This document shows positions 6,627-11,909 of a stretch of 11,909 nucleotides of DNA, in pieces. The stretch covers positions 1 through 11,909 of the forward strand of contig CAKXAF010000051.1 in NCBI GenBank assembly GCA_934869045.1, given 5' to 3'. The translations under genes were made by a program, and so were the position numbers. The notes under the pieces are model-generated. The model ran no database searches. It was not told the DNA's origin and saw only the letters and a list, made by a program, of their open reading frames with translations. Source of the stretch: an uncultured Nitrososphaerota archaeon. Its GTDB lineage: Bacteria; Bacillota; Clostridia; Oscillospirales; Ruminococcaceae. Numbering within the stretch: the first letter of the stretch is position 1; every line of letters starts with the position of its first letter.

Positions 6627-7103
6627 ATGAAAAAGAAAGTATTTGTTCTGGGGATCGTGCTCAGCGCCGCCGGGCTTGCGGTGCTCCTCCCCTCTCTGTA
6701 CGGCGCATATCTGGGCAGCGGAACAAGGCTCCTCACCAGCAGTACCTTTTGGGGAAGCCTGGCCCGTTATACTCCCATCGGCCTGATTGCGGCGGCAGTC
6801 CTCCTGCTGGCTGGAATCCCTATGGGTTGGATCTGCTACGTCCCCAGCGCCAAACGGCTCCGCCGGAAAGCGGAGCGCGCCGAAGCAAAAGCCGCCAAAG
6901 CCAAGGCGGAGAAACAGTCCCCTCCGGAACCATCCGCATTGCCGGAATCCCAGCCGTCCCCTGCGGAGCAAGCTGTCCCGGAAACTGTCCCCGCACCAGC
7001 GCCGTCCCCAGCTGCGGAAGCCGGCGGCGCGGCCTGCCCTGCCTGCGGCACCGTGAACCCGCCAGGCAGCGCCTTCTGCAAGGAATGCGGCCAGCGGCTC
7101 TGA
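6627..7103 (+). CDS. Two-pass membrane protein with C-terminal zinc ribbon, 158 residues
   Basis: The product begins MKKKVFVLG and has two membrane helices (about residues 4-22 and 52-73) joined by a short outside loop. Then come a basic Ala/Lys/Glu stretch (about 76-98), a Pro-rich linker, and a cytosolic zinc ribbon CPACG...FCKECGQRL with two CxxC knuckles near the C-terminus (zinc_ribbon_2 style). An in-frame ATG at 6606 would add seven residues. I prefer 6627 because AAGGCAGG (6611-6618) is 8 nt upstream and MKKK is a usual anchor start. It follows the VWA stop by 24 nt and closes the operon-like block. Zinc ribbons of this kind commonly tether proteins or nucleic acids, but the partner here is unknown. 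Confidence 0.82.
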   Translation: MKKKVFVLGIVLSAAGLAVLLPSLYGAYLGSGTRLLTSSTFWGSLARYTPIGLIAAAVLLLAGIPMGWICYVPSAKRLRRKAERAEAKAAKAKAEKQSPPEPSALPESQPSPAEQAVPETVPAPAPSPAAEAGGAACPACGTVNPPGSAFCKECGQRL

Positions 7104-7117
7104 CCGAAAGATCTGCG

Positions 7118-7146
7118 ATTGCGCCGGTACTTTTCTCCTGCGCAAT
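7118..7146 (+). other. Weak inverted repeat between the zinc-ribbon gene and gluQ
   Basis: ATTGCGC (7118-7124) is inverted at 7140-7146 with a 15-nt loop. It lacks a clean T-run, so it is at best a weak terminator or an attenuating hairpin. I saw no convincing -35/-10 pair in 7104-7182, so gluQ may be read through from the upstream operon. Confidence 0.25.
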
Positions 7147-7182
7147 TGGCTATTTTGCCCCTTTTGGGAAAGGATGACTCCT

Positions 7183-8166
7183 ATGACCACGCCTTCGCCA
7201 GTCACCGGCCGTTTCGCGCCGACTCCCAGCGGCCGGATGCACCTGGGGAACGCTTTTTGCTCCCTGCTCAGCTGGCTCTCCGCCCGTTCCCAGAACGGCA
7301 GGGTCCTCCTCCGGATCGAAGATTTGGACCCGGAGCGCAGCCCCCGCCCCTACGCGGAACTGCTGGAGGACGATCTGCGCTGGCTGGGCCTCGACTGGGA
7401 CGAAGGCGGCTCCCGGGGCAGCTCCAGCGGCCCCTATTTCCAGAGCGAGCGCACCGGCGTCTATCTCCGTTATTTTGAGAAGCTCAAGGAGAAAGGGATC
7501 CTGTATCCTTGTTTCTGCAGCCGGACCGAGCTGCACTCCGCGGAGGCGCCCCACCGTTCCGACGGCCGCTTCCTCTACACCGGCCGCTGCCGGAGCCTGA
7601 CCCCGGAAGAAGTCGCCGCCCGGTCTAAGGCCCGCAGTCCCGCCGCCCGCATCCGCGTACCCGAAGCATGGATTGCCTTTGACGACCTCCATTATGGCCC
7701 TCAAAAGGAGCTTCTCAGCCGGGACTGCGGCGACTTCATCGTCCGGCGGGCAGACGGGGTCTTTGCCTATCAGCTGGCCGCCGCCCTGGATGACGCCCTG
7801 ATGGGTGTCACCGAGGTCGTCCGGGGCAGCGACCTGCTCTCCTCCACGCCCCGGCAGATCTGGCTCCAGTCGCTGTGGGGATTTTCCCCTCCGCGCTATG
7901 GCCACATTCCCCTCCTTTCCGCCGGAGATGGCCGGCGCCTCTCCAAACGGGACGGCGACCTGGATCTGGGCGCGCTTCGGCGGCAGTACCCCGGCCCGGA
8001 GTCCATCATCGGACTGCTGGGATGGCTGGCGGGACTGCTGGAACGCCCGGAACCGGCCCGGGCCCGGGAACTGATTCCCCTCTTCCGCTGGGACAGGATC
8101 CCCCGGGAAGACATTCTTCTCCCGGCGGAAACCCTCCGCCTTCTCCAACTGGGAGCATCTTTATAA
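7183..8166 (+). CDS. gluQ: Glutamyl-Q tRNA(Asp) synthetase
   Basis: This GluRS paralogue activates glutamate and attaches it to the queuosine base at position 34 of tRNA(Asp), acting in the cytosol without an anticodon-binding domain. At 327 residues it is far shorter than GluRS (about 480) and matches the GluQ-RS family. Seen motifs: GRFAPTPSGRMHLGN with the class I HIGH box as HLGN (20-23), LLRIEDLDPER, the zinc site CFC...YTGRC, DGVFAYQLAAALDDALMGVTEVVRGSDLL, and the KMSKS equivalent LSKR (253-256). Two in-frame ATGs exist, at 7174 and 7183. AAAGGA (7168-7173) directly abuts 7174 but is 9 nt from 7183, so I chose 7183. Many Proteobacteria carry gluQ next to dksA, which is absent here. Nothing ties it functionally to the upstream membrane block apart from strand and 79-nt spacing. 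Confidence 0.93.
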   Translation: MTTPSPVTGRFAPTPSGRMHLGNAFCSLLSWLSARSQNGRVLLRIEDLDPERSPRPYAELLEDDLRWLGLDWDEGGSRGSSSGPYFQSERTGVYLRYFEKLKEKGILYPCFCSRTELHSAEAPHRSDGRFLYTGRCRSLTPEEVAARSKARSPAARIRVPEAWIAFDDLHYGPQKELLSRDCGDFIVRRADGVFAYQLAAALDDALMGVTEVVRGSDLLSSTPRQIWLQSLWGFSPPRYGHIPLLSAGDGRRLSKRDGDLDLGALRRQYPGPESIIGLLGWLAGLLERPEPARARELIPLFRWDRIPREDILLPAETLRLLQLGASL

Positions 8167-8254
8167 AGAAACGCGGTATCCTGGCCACCTTATGGGTTTG
8201 CCTACATCGAAGTTCATCGGAGGATAATCCGCAGATGCTCTTTTCCCACCCATT

Positions 8255-8290
8255 AAAAAAGTGCAAAGGCATGGATGCCTTTGCACTTTT
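8255..8290. terminator. Bidirectional rho-independent terminator
   Basis: A perfect 12-bp inverted repeat, GTGCAAAGGCAT (8261-8272) and ATGCCTTTGCAC (8275-8286), is flanked by A6 (8255-8260) and T4 (8287-8290). It can end both gluQ on the + strand and the convergent sugar kinase on the - strand. The 88 nt before it (8167-8254) show nothing else that I can support. Confidence 0.88.
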
Positions 8291-8316
8291 CTCTTTACTC
8301 AGCCGTCTTTCGCCGC

Positions 8317-9300
8317 CTATTCCAAGGAAAGGCTTCTCTTTTTCGCGGCCTCCACCTCCTGCCGGGTAGGCAGGGCCGAAATGGAGCCTTTCCGGCTGGC
8401 GGTCAGCCCGCCGGTGATGTTGGCCGTCCGGATGATCTCCCAAAACTCCTCCCGGGTCAGTTCCGAAACCGTTTTGCCGCTCTCCAGCAGGGCTGCAAGA
8501 AAGCCTCCTGTAAAGGAATCCCCCGCAGCCGTCGTATCCACCGCCTCCACCGGATGCGCGGGCATCGCAACTTTCAAATCCCCGGCATAGGCGCGGCAGC
8601 CCTCCGCCCCCAGTGTCACCAACAGAGCTTGAAACCGGTACTCCCGCCGCAGCTTCCCGACAGCGTCCTCCAGCTTTTCCTCTCCGGTCAGGAAAACCGC
8701 CTCCTCTCCGGAGACCTTGACAATATCAGCCAGCGGCAGCGCACGCAGAACCACCCGCCGCACTTCCTCCGGGCTGCTCCAAAGGTTGAACCGCAGATTG
8801 GGGTCAAAGACCACCGGCACGCCCCTCTCCCGGGCTGTCTCCATCATCCGGAAGCTGGTCTCCCGGGACGGTCCCTCCGCCATCAGCACAGAGCTGCAGA
8901 AGAAGTACTGGCAGCAGTCCAGCACTGCCGGGTCAACATCATCCCATCCGATCATGGTGTCCGCTCCGCCATGGCGGTAGAAACTGAAGGAGCGGTCGCC
9001 TTTTTCGTCCAGATGGACAAAGGCCAGCGTGGTCGGGCACTCCTGAGACATCCGCAGCCAGCGGGCATCCACCCCGTTCTTCTCTAAGGTCTCCCGCAGG
9101 GCGCGGCCGAAATTGTCAGCCCCCACCTTTCCGACAAAGGCGGTCTTCGCCCCTAACCGCGCCGCCGCACAGGCCATATTGGCTGGGCCGCCCCCGGGGT
9201 TCCGCTCAAAGATGGGGTTGCCGTTGGGGGAAATCCCCAACGGTGTAAAGTCGATAAGCAGTTCGCCCAGCGCCGCAACTCCAAATTTCTCCACTGGCAT
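8317..9300 (-). CDS. PfkB-family carbohydrate kinase, probable fructokinase
   Basis: This is a ribokinase-fold sugar kinase using ATP to phosphorylate a hexose or related sugar in the cytosol. Evidence: the opening VAALGELLIDFTPLG with FERNPGGGPANMACAAARLG (PfkB signature 1 region, GGGPAN 36-41), KVGADNFGRAL, VVFDPNLRFNLW, and signature 2 DTTAAGDSFTGGF (255-267) with catalytic Asp261. The ELLIDFTP and FERNPGG pieces resemble bacterial fructokinases (ScrK type), but 2-keto-3-deoxygluconate kinase or another substrate is not excluded. The length, 327 residues, is usual for the family. Start choice: an upstream ATG at 9348 falls inside the promoter -10 box, while ATG 9300 has GGGAAGGAAG just upstream, so 9300 is preferred. 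It is monocistronic here and ends 27 nt from the bidirectional terminator. No transporter or sucrose hydrolase is adjacent. Confidence 0.9.
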   Translation of the reverse strand: MPVEKFGVAALGELLIDFTPLGISPNGNPIFERNPGGGPANMACAAARLGAKTAFVGKVGADNFGRALRETLEKNGVDARWLRMSQECPTTLAFVHLDEKGDRSFSFYRHGGADTMIGWDDVDPAVLDCCQYFFCSSVLMAEGPSRETSFRMMETARERGVPVVFDPNLRFNLWSSPEEVRRVVLRALPLADIVKVSGEEAVFLTGEEKLEDAVGKLRREYRFQALLVTLGAEGCRAYAGDLKVAMPAHPVEAVDTTAAGDSFTGGFLAALLESGKTVSELTREEFWEIIRTANITGGLTASRKGSISALPTRQEVEAAKKRSLSLE

Positions 9301-9332
9301 TTCTTCCTTCCCGAAATGATTTCCTTTTCCGC

Positions 9333-9367
9333 ATCGGTTTTTCTCCATTATGGCACATCAAACCGAT
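9333..9367. promoter_or_regulatory. Inverted repeat spanning the -10 box, candidate operator
   Basis: ATCGGTTT (9333-9340) and AAACCGAT (9360-9367) are exact 8-bp inverted copies 19 bp apart, bracketing the -10 box and the predicted start site. A dimeric or tetrameric sugar-responsive repressor binding here would block the promoter (inference). Confidence 0.45.
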
Positions 9368-9375
9368 CCCGTCAA
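9346..9375 (-). promoter_or_regulatory. SigmaA-type promoter of the sugar kinase
   Basis: On the - strand TTGACG (9375-9370) and CATAAT (9351-9346) are 18 bp apart, giving a start site near 9339 and a leader of about 40 nt before ATG 9300. Confidence 0.7.
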
Positions 9376-9380
9376 ATCCT

Positions 9381-9399
9381 TTTTGCGGTGTCCGCAAAA
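9381..9399. promoter_or_regulatory. Perfect palindrome just upstream of the -35 box
   Basis: TTTTGCGG (9381-9388) and CCGCAAAA (9392-9399) are exact inverted copies around TGT, ending 6 bp upstream of the -35 hexamer of the sugar kinase promoter. The position suits an operator or activator site. A short hairpin is the alternative. Confidence 0.45.
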
Positions 9400-9451
9400 C
9401 TCTTTAACAAAATTCAACGATTCCATTCAAACGCACAACTTTTTTCAACAG

Positions 9452-9482
9452 AAAATACGGCGGATTTTCAGAAAACCCGCCG
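9452..9482 (-). terminator. Rho-independent terminator after the BlaR1-like gene
   Basis: On the - strand CGGCGGGTTTT (9482-9472) pairs with AAAATCCGCCG (9468-9458), 11 bp with one G-T pair and a 3-nt loop, followed by TATTTT. It lies 13 nt past the stop of the M56 gene and separates it from the sugar kinase promoter. Confidence 0.7.
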
Positions 9483-9495
9483 CACATATCATCTT

Positions 9496-10980
9496 TTATC
9501 TTACAAAACGAATGCTTTCCGCAATGGCGGCAAGTTCTTCCTCTGTCACACTATCCAACTGAAAGCTCATGGCCGTATATACGCCCATCCCTCTGTCGTA
9601 GGCAACCACCGCCGGATATTCCACATATCCAGCTTCAGCGGCGGAACCCTGATAGTTCGGATTGGAGAAGGAATTGTTTACAAACAGCAGGCAGGTGGCT
9701 GATTCCATAGTGCCGCTAATTCGTACCGGCGCATAATCGTTACACCAGCTGACCAGGCTCCCCAGCCGGATCTCACTGTATGCGACCTTGTAGTAATCCT
9801 CCTGGGGGACGTCCGGCACATCCTCAAAAATCCCAAATCCGACGGAACCCACTGGCGTACCGTCGGCGGCGCAGAGAGTCACCGGAGTCCACGGCGTCGT
9901 GGCGATCTGATCGTCCACGGCGGGAATGGAGACGGTCCACCCCGCCGGAAACTCCACAGAAAGCTGAAAGGGCTCGGTCTCGTAAATCTGGTAATTGTAC
10001 GGGCCCTTCCCGCCCTGGTAGGCCGGGAAGGAGATGGATGTTTCGCCCGACCGGTTGCCGTTGAGCATCAGTCCAACGCACAGCGTAGCCACAGCAAGGC
10101 CCCCCAGAAGCATCACCCAGAAGGCTGGCTTCCGATAACAGAGCACATTTTTCACCCGGTCTTTTACCTCGCCCTCCCCAAAGGCCAGGGGCGTCCCGCC
10201 CGGCACCCGGCGGCCGCAGGACAGCGCTAACAGCGAGGCGGAATATGGCTTTTTGACTCCGTCCCCCAACATTTTGACCACCGCTTCATCGCAGGACATT
10301 TCCATGTCCCGGCAGGAAAGGAAAAAGGCGATCCATACCAGTGGGTTGAACCAGTGGACGCACAGAACCAAAAATGCCGCCAGCCGCCAAATATGATCCA
10401 GCCGCCGGATGTGGGTCCGTTCATGGAGGAGGATGTACTCCCGCTCCGCGTCGGACAGGGATGCCGGAAGGTAGATGCGCGGCCGGAACACCCCGACGAC
10501 AAAGGGCGTATCCACCTTCTCCGAGAGCCAGACGCCTTCTCCCTCCGAATAGGCTCCCCGCAGATTCAGTCGGAGCCGGAGCAGGGATAACAGACTGTAG
10601 GCCAGCAGAATCACTCCTCCTGCGAGCCAAATCCAGCTCCCGGCAAAAGCCCACACCTGCAGGGGGTTCACACTGTCCCCGGGCGCCGGAGCCGGCAGCA
10701 GAGCGTTGACCGGCTGATCCAAAAGGGCCAAACCGGTGTGAACCGATGGGTTTAGGCTGAGCAGAAGTTCTTGGGATACCGGCTGAGGATTCACCGGCAA
10801 AAGGCTGAGCGCACTGGACAACGATACCGGACAAAGCAGCCGGAACAGCGCCACACTCCACAGCGCGTAGGAAAAAATCCGGGGAGCGCGCCCAAGCAGC
10901 AGCCGCGCCGCTAAAATCAAAAGGATGACTGCCCCGCCGGTAAAACCCATGTTCAGCACCTGCAAAAAAGCCTGTTCCAT
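9496..10980 (-). CDS. BlaR1/MecR1-like M56 membrane metallopeptidase with atypical ectodomain
   Basis: M56 proteins are membrane zinc proteases that, on sensing an outside signal, lead to cleavage of the cognate BlaI/MecI repressor. Seen here: N-terminal membrane helices (about 12-30, 35-58, 107-128), zinc motif HERTH (186-190) in LLHERTHIRRLDH, a further helix with LCVHWFNPLVW right after it, the DMEMSCDEAV box with the expected third ligand region, and another helix (about 275-296). The remaining ~195 residues form the outside domain. Typical BlaR1 is about 600 residues and ends in a penicillin-binding domain with STYK and KTG-type motifs. This one is 494 residues and I see neither, so the signal is probably not a beta-lactam bound in the usual way. 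The start ATG 10980 lies 5 nt after the repressor gene's stop, so the pair is co-translated. Confidence 0.9.
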   Translation of the reverse strand: MEQAFLQVLNMGFTGGAVILLILAARLLLGRAPRIFSYALWSVALFRLLCPVSLSSALSLLPVNPQPVSQELLLSLNPSVHTGLALLDQPVNALLPAPAPGDSVNPLQVWAFAGSWIWLAGGVILLAYSLLSLLRLRLNLRGAYSEGEGVWLSEKVDTPFVVGVFRPRIYLPASLSDAEREYILLHERTHIRRLDHIWRLAAFLVLCVHWFNPLVWIAFFLSCRDMEMSCDEAVVKMLGDGVKKPYSASLLALSCGRRVPGGTPLAFGEGEVKDRVKNVLCYRKPAFWVMLLGGLAVATLCVGLMLNGNRSGETSISFPAYQGGKGPYNYQIYETEPFQLSVEFPAGWTVSIPAVDDQIATTPWTPVTLCAADGTPVGSVGFGIFEDVPDVPQEDYYKVAYSEIRLGSLVSWCNDYAPVRISGTMESATCLLFVNNSFSNPNYQGSAAEAGYVEYPAVVAYDRGMGVYTAMSFQLDSVTEEELAAIAESIRFVR

Positions 10981-10985
10981 GCCGT

Positions 10986-11366
10986 TTATTCCGCTCCTTC
11001 CCCTCTGTCGCTGCCGTAATCCTCAATCAGCTTTTGAATCTCTAGAATTTCCTGCCCGCTTAAAGCTCTGCGCCGGGTAAACGCCGCCAAAAACCGTGGC
11101 AGCGAACCGCCGAAGGTCTCGTTGAGAAACTGCTCCCCCTGGGCGGCCTGGAAATCCTCACGGGCCAGCAGAGCCGTCACCTGTCCCTCCCGGGCAGCAA
11201 AAATTCCTCGCTCGCACAGCCGCCTGAGCATGGTATAGGTGGTGGTGCGCTTCCATCCGAAGGCTTCTGCACACAACCCGATCAACTCCCGGGTGCTGAC
11301 CGGGACGTGAGCCCAGATCAGGTCCGCCAGTTTTCCTTCCATTTCGCCTAATTTATACGGTTCCAT
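10986..11366 (-). CDS. BlaI/MecI-family transcriptional repressor
   Basis: This 126-residue winged-helix repressor begins MEPYKLGEMEGKLADLIWAH. It contains the helix-turn-helix stretch VSTRELIGLCAEAFGWKRTT and wing YTMLRRLCERGIFAAREGQ, then a helical dimerisation tail (LPRFLAAFTRRRALSGQEI). BlaI-family dimers bind dyad operators over their own promoter and are inactivated by proteolysis through the M56 partner, whose gene follows directly. An upstream ATG at 11393 would sit in the operator. ATG 11366 has AAGGAGG (11381-11375) 8 nt upstream and gives the usual family N-terminus, so it is preferred. No beta-lactamase or pbp gene is adjacent, so the regulon beyond autoregulation is unknown. BlaI, MecI and CopY are close relatives, hence no symbol is given. 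Confidence 0.9.
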   Translation of the reverse strand: MEPYKLGEMEGKLADLIWAHVPVSTRELIGLCAEAFGWKRTTTYTMLRRLCERGIFAAREGQVTALLAREDFQAAQGEQFLNETFGGSLPRFLAAFTRRRALSGQEILEIQKLIEDYGSDRGEGAE

Positions 11367-11380
11367 CTGAAACCCCTCCT

Positions 11381-11424
11381 TGTCTAACGTCATTAGTCTA
11401 TTATTAGACTAACATTATTAGACA
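11381..11424. promoter_or_regulatory. BlaI-type operator: central 20-bp palindrome with outer half-sites
   Basis: TTAGTCTA (11393-11400) and TAGACTAA (11405-11412) form an exact palindrome around TTAT. Outside it, TGTCTAA (11381-11387) and TTAGACA (11418-11424) are another exact inverted pair. All four elements are variants of a TAGAC half-site, the array covers the -10 region and transcription start, and it precedes a BlaI-family gene, so autoregulation is very likely. Confidence 0.75.
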
Positions 11425-11434
11425 GCTTTGTCAA
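11406..11434 (-). promoter_or_regulatory. Promoter of the repressor-protease operon
   Basis: On the - strand TTGACA (11434-11429, perfect -35) is followed after 17 bp by TAGTCT (11411-11406) with a TG extension one base before it. The weak -10 is compensated by the extended -10. It overlaps the operator described next. Confidence 0.65.
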
Positions 11435-11444
11435 CCCCTTTTCG

Positions 11445-11483
11445 AAAAAAATGGCACGCCGGAGAAATTTTTTCCGGCATGCC
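11445..11483 (-). terminator. Rho-independent terminator after the SDR gene
   Basis: On the - strand GGCATGCCGGA (11483-11473) pairs with TCCGGCGTGCC (11463-11453), 11 bp with one G-T pair, and is followed by T7 (11451-11445). It ends the SDR transcript before the repressor promoter. The remaining intergenic bases 11484-11523 show nothing else. Confidence 0.75.
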
Positions 11484-11523
11484 GTTTTATCTGTCGTACT
11501 TCAAAAAATGCATTGCAACAAAG

Positions 11524-11909
11524 CTACAGGCTCTTTCCGCCGTCCACATAAATGCTCTGTCCGGTGATATACCGCCCCTCTTTGGAGCAGAGCAGCCGGA
11601 CAATCCCGGCACAGTCTTCCTTTTCCCCGTAAAAGCCCAGGGGAATCAGGCTGGACACTGCCCGGGCATATGCTTCGTCGCTGAGGGCCTCCCGATTGCG
11701 GTCGGTATTGATGACGCCGGGGGCTACATTGTTGACGGTGATACCGTCAGGAGCCAGCTGCACGGCCAGTGAGCGGACAAAAGCGGTCTGCCCCGCCTTT
11801 GACGCGGCATAGACCAGCATTTCCGGGTGGGGCTTCGCCTCCTGGACGCTGCCGATGGCAACGATGCGGCCCCATTTCTTTTTCCGCATGGCGGGGACCA
11901 CCCCCTGAA
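11524..11909 (-). CDS. Short-chain dehydrogenase/reductase, C-terminal part (5' end outside window)
   Basis: The frame is open to the right edge: codons upstream of the GTG at 11901 read Gln-Gly-Val-Val-Pro, the usual SDR helix. The true start is therefore outside the window and the NAD(P)-binding Gly-rich motif is not visible. Seen are RIVAIGSVQ with the catalytic Ser position, YAASKAG with the YxxxK pair, NNVAPGVINT, and the C-terminal ITGQSIYVDGGKSL typical of classical SDRs related to FabG and glucose 1-dehydrogenase. The enzyme would oxidise or reduce a hydroxyl/keto group with NAD(P) in the cytosol. The substrate cannot be told from the C-terminal half, and no fatty-acid gene is next to it. 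It ends 40 nt before its terminator. Confidence 0.9.
   Translation of the reverse strand, partial: QGVVPAMRKKKWGRIVAIGSVQEAKPHPEMLVYAASKAGQTAFVRSLAVQLAPDGITVNNVAPGVINTDRNREALSDEAYARAVSSLIPLGFYGEKEDCAGIVRLLCSKEGRYITGQSIYVDGGKSL

Noticed and set aside
2..7103. Type VII secretion or Ter stress locus
   Set aside because: No FtsK/EccC-type ATPase, WXG100 protein, TerD-like or TerC-like protein is present in the window; FHA, kinase and VWA alone are not enough.
5865..7205. 446-codon open frame on the - strand opposite the VWA and zinc-ribbon genes
   Set aside because: It is antisense to two well-supported genes, crosses their boundaries, shows no family motif, and is expected from GC-rich codon bias.
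7150..8148. Long - strand frame opposite gluQ
   Set aside because: gluQ has unmistakable synthetase motifs; the antisense frame is a composition artefact.
8317..9348. Longer start of the sugar kinase at ATG 9348
   Set aside because: This ATG lies inside the CATAAT -10 box and the extra 16 residues are unlike the family; 9300 has a good ribosome site.

Overview
The window looks like a chromosomal segment of a high-GC, low-oxygen gut-type Firmicute (Clostridia, Oscillospiraceae-like). This is inferred from strong AGGAGG ribosome binding sites, GC-rich third codon positions next to AT-rich intergenic DNA, a PPEQY-type bacterial Ser/Thr kinase, a BlaI/BlaR1-like pair and GluQ-RS. No rRNA, tRNA, CRISPR array, transposase or phage gene was seen.

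Region 1 (1-7103, + strand) is one tightly packed operon-like block. It holds the C-terminal part of an FHA-domain protein (cut by the left edge), a membrane Ser/Thr protein kinase with a TPR tail, a 56-residue single-pass membrane protein, a TPR + CHB_HEX_C-like + leucine-rich-repeat protein with a TTG start, a two-pass membrane protein with TPR/coiled-coil and a complete VWA MIDAS, and a two-pass membrane protein ending in a zinc ribbon. Gaps are 3 to 24 nt and most genes have a clear AGGAGG. Predicted topology puts kinase, FHA and zinc ribbon in the cytoplasm and TPR, LRR and VWA modules outside. The block therefore looks like an envelope-spanning, phospho-regulated assembly that I cannot assign to a named system. 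The kinase gene is read in two frames: a one-base shift lies inside a Pro-rich insertion between the activation segment and the SDIYSLG helix. That insertion carries repeated D-P-(G)-A-T-(V/Q) motifs, and a related D-G-N-T-V motif precedes the neighbouring FHA domain. This suggests a phosphothreonine docking switch.

Region 2 (7104-8290, + strand) holds gluQ, glutamyl-Q tRNA(Asp) synthetase, probably reading out to a strong 12-bp bidirectional terminator at 8255-8290.

Region 3 (8317-11523, - strand) holds a PfkB-family sugar kinase (probable fructokinase) with its own promoter flanked by two inverted repeats, then a BlaI/MecI-type repressor and M56 metallopeptidase (BlaR1-like) pair. The pair is transcribed from a promoter overlaid by a 20-bp palindrome and outer half-sites. 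The BlaR1-like protein has a complete HExxH site but an ectodomain that does not look like a penicillin-binding domain, and no beta-lactamase gene is present.

Region 4 (11524-11909, - strand) is the C-terminal part of a short-chain dehydrogenase/reductase cut by the right edge, with its own terminator.
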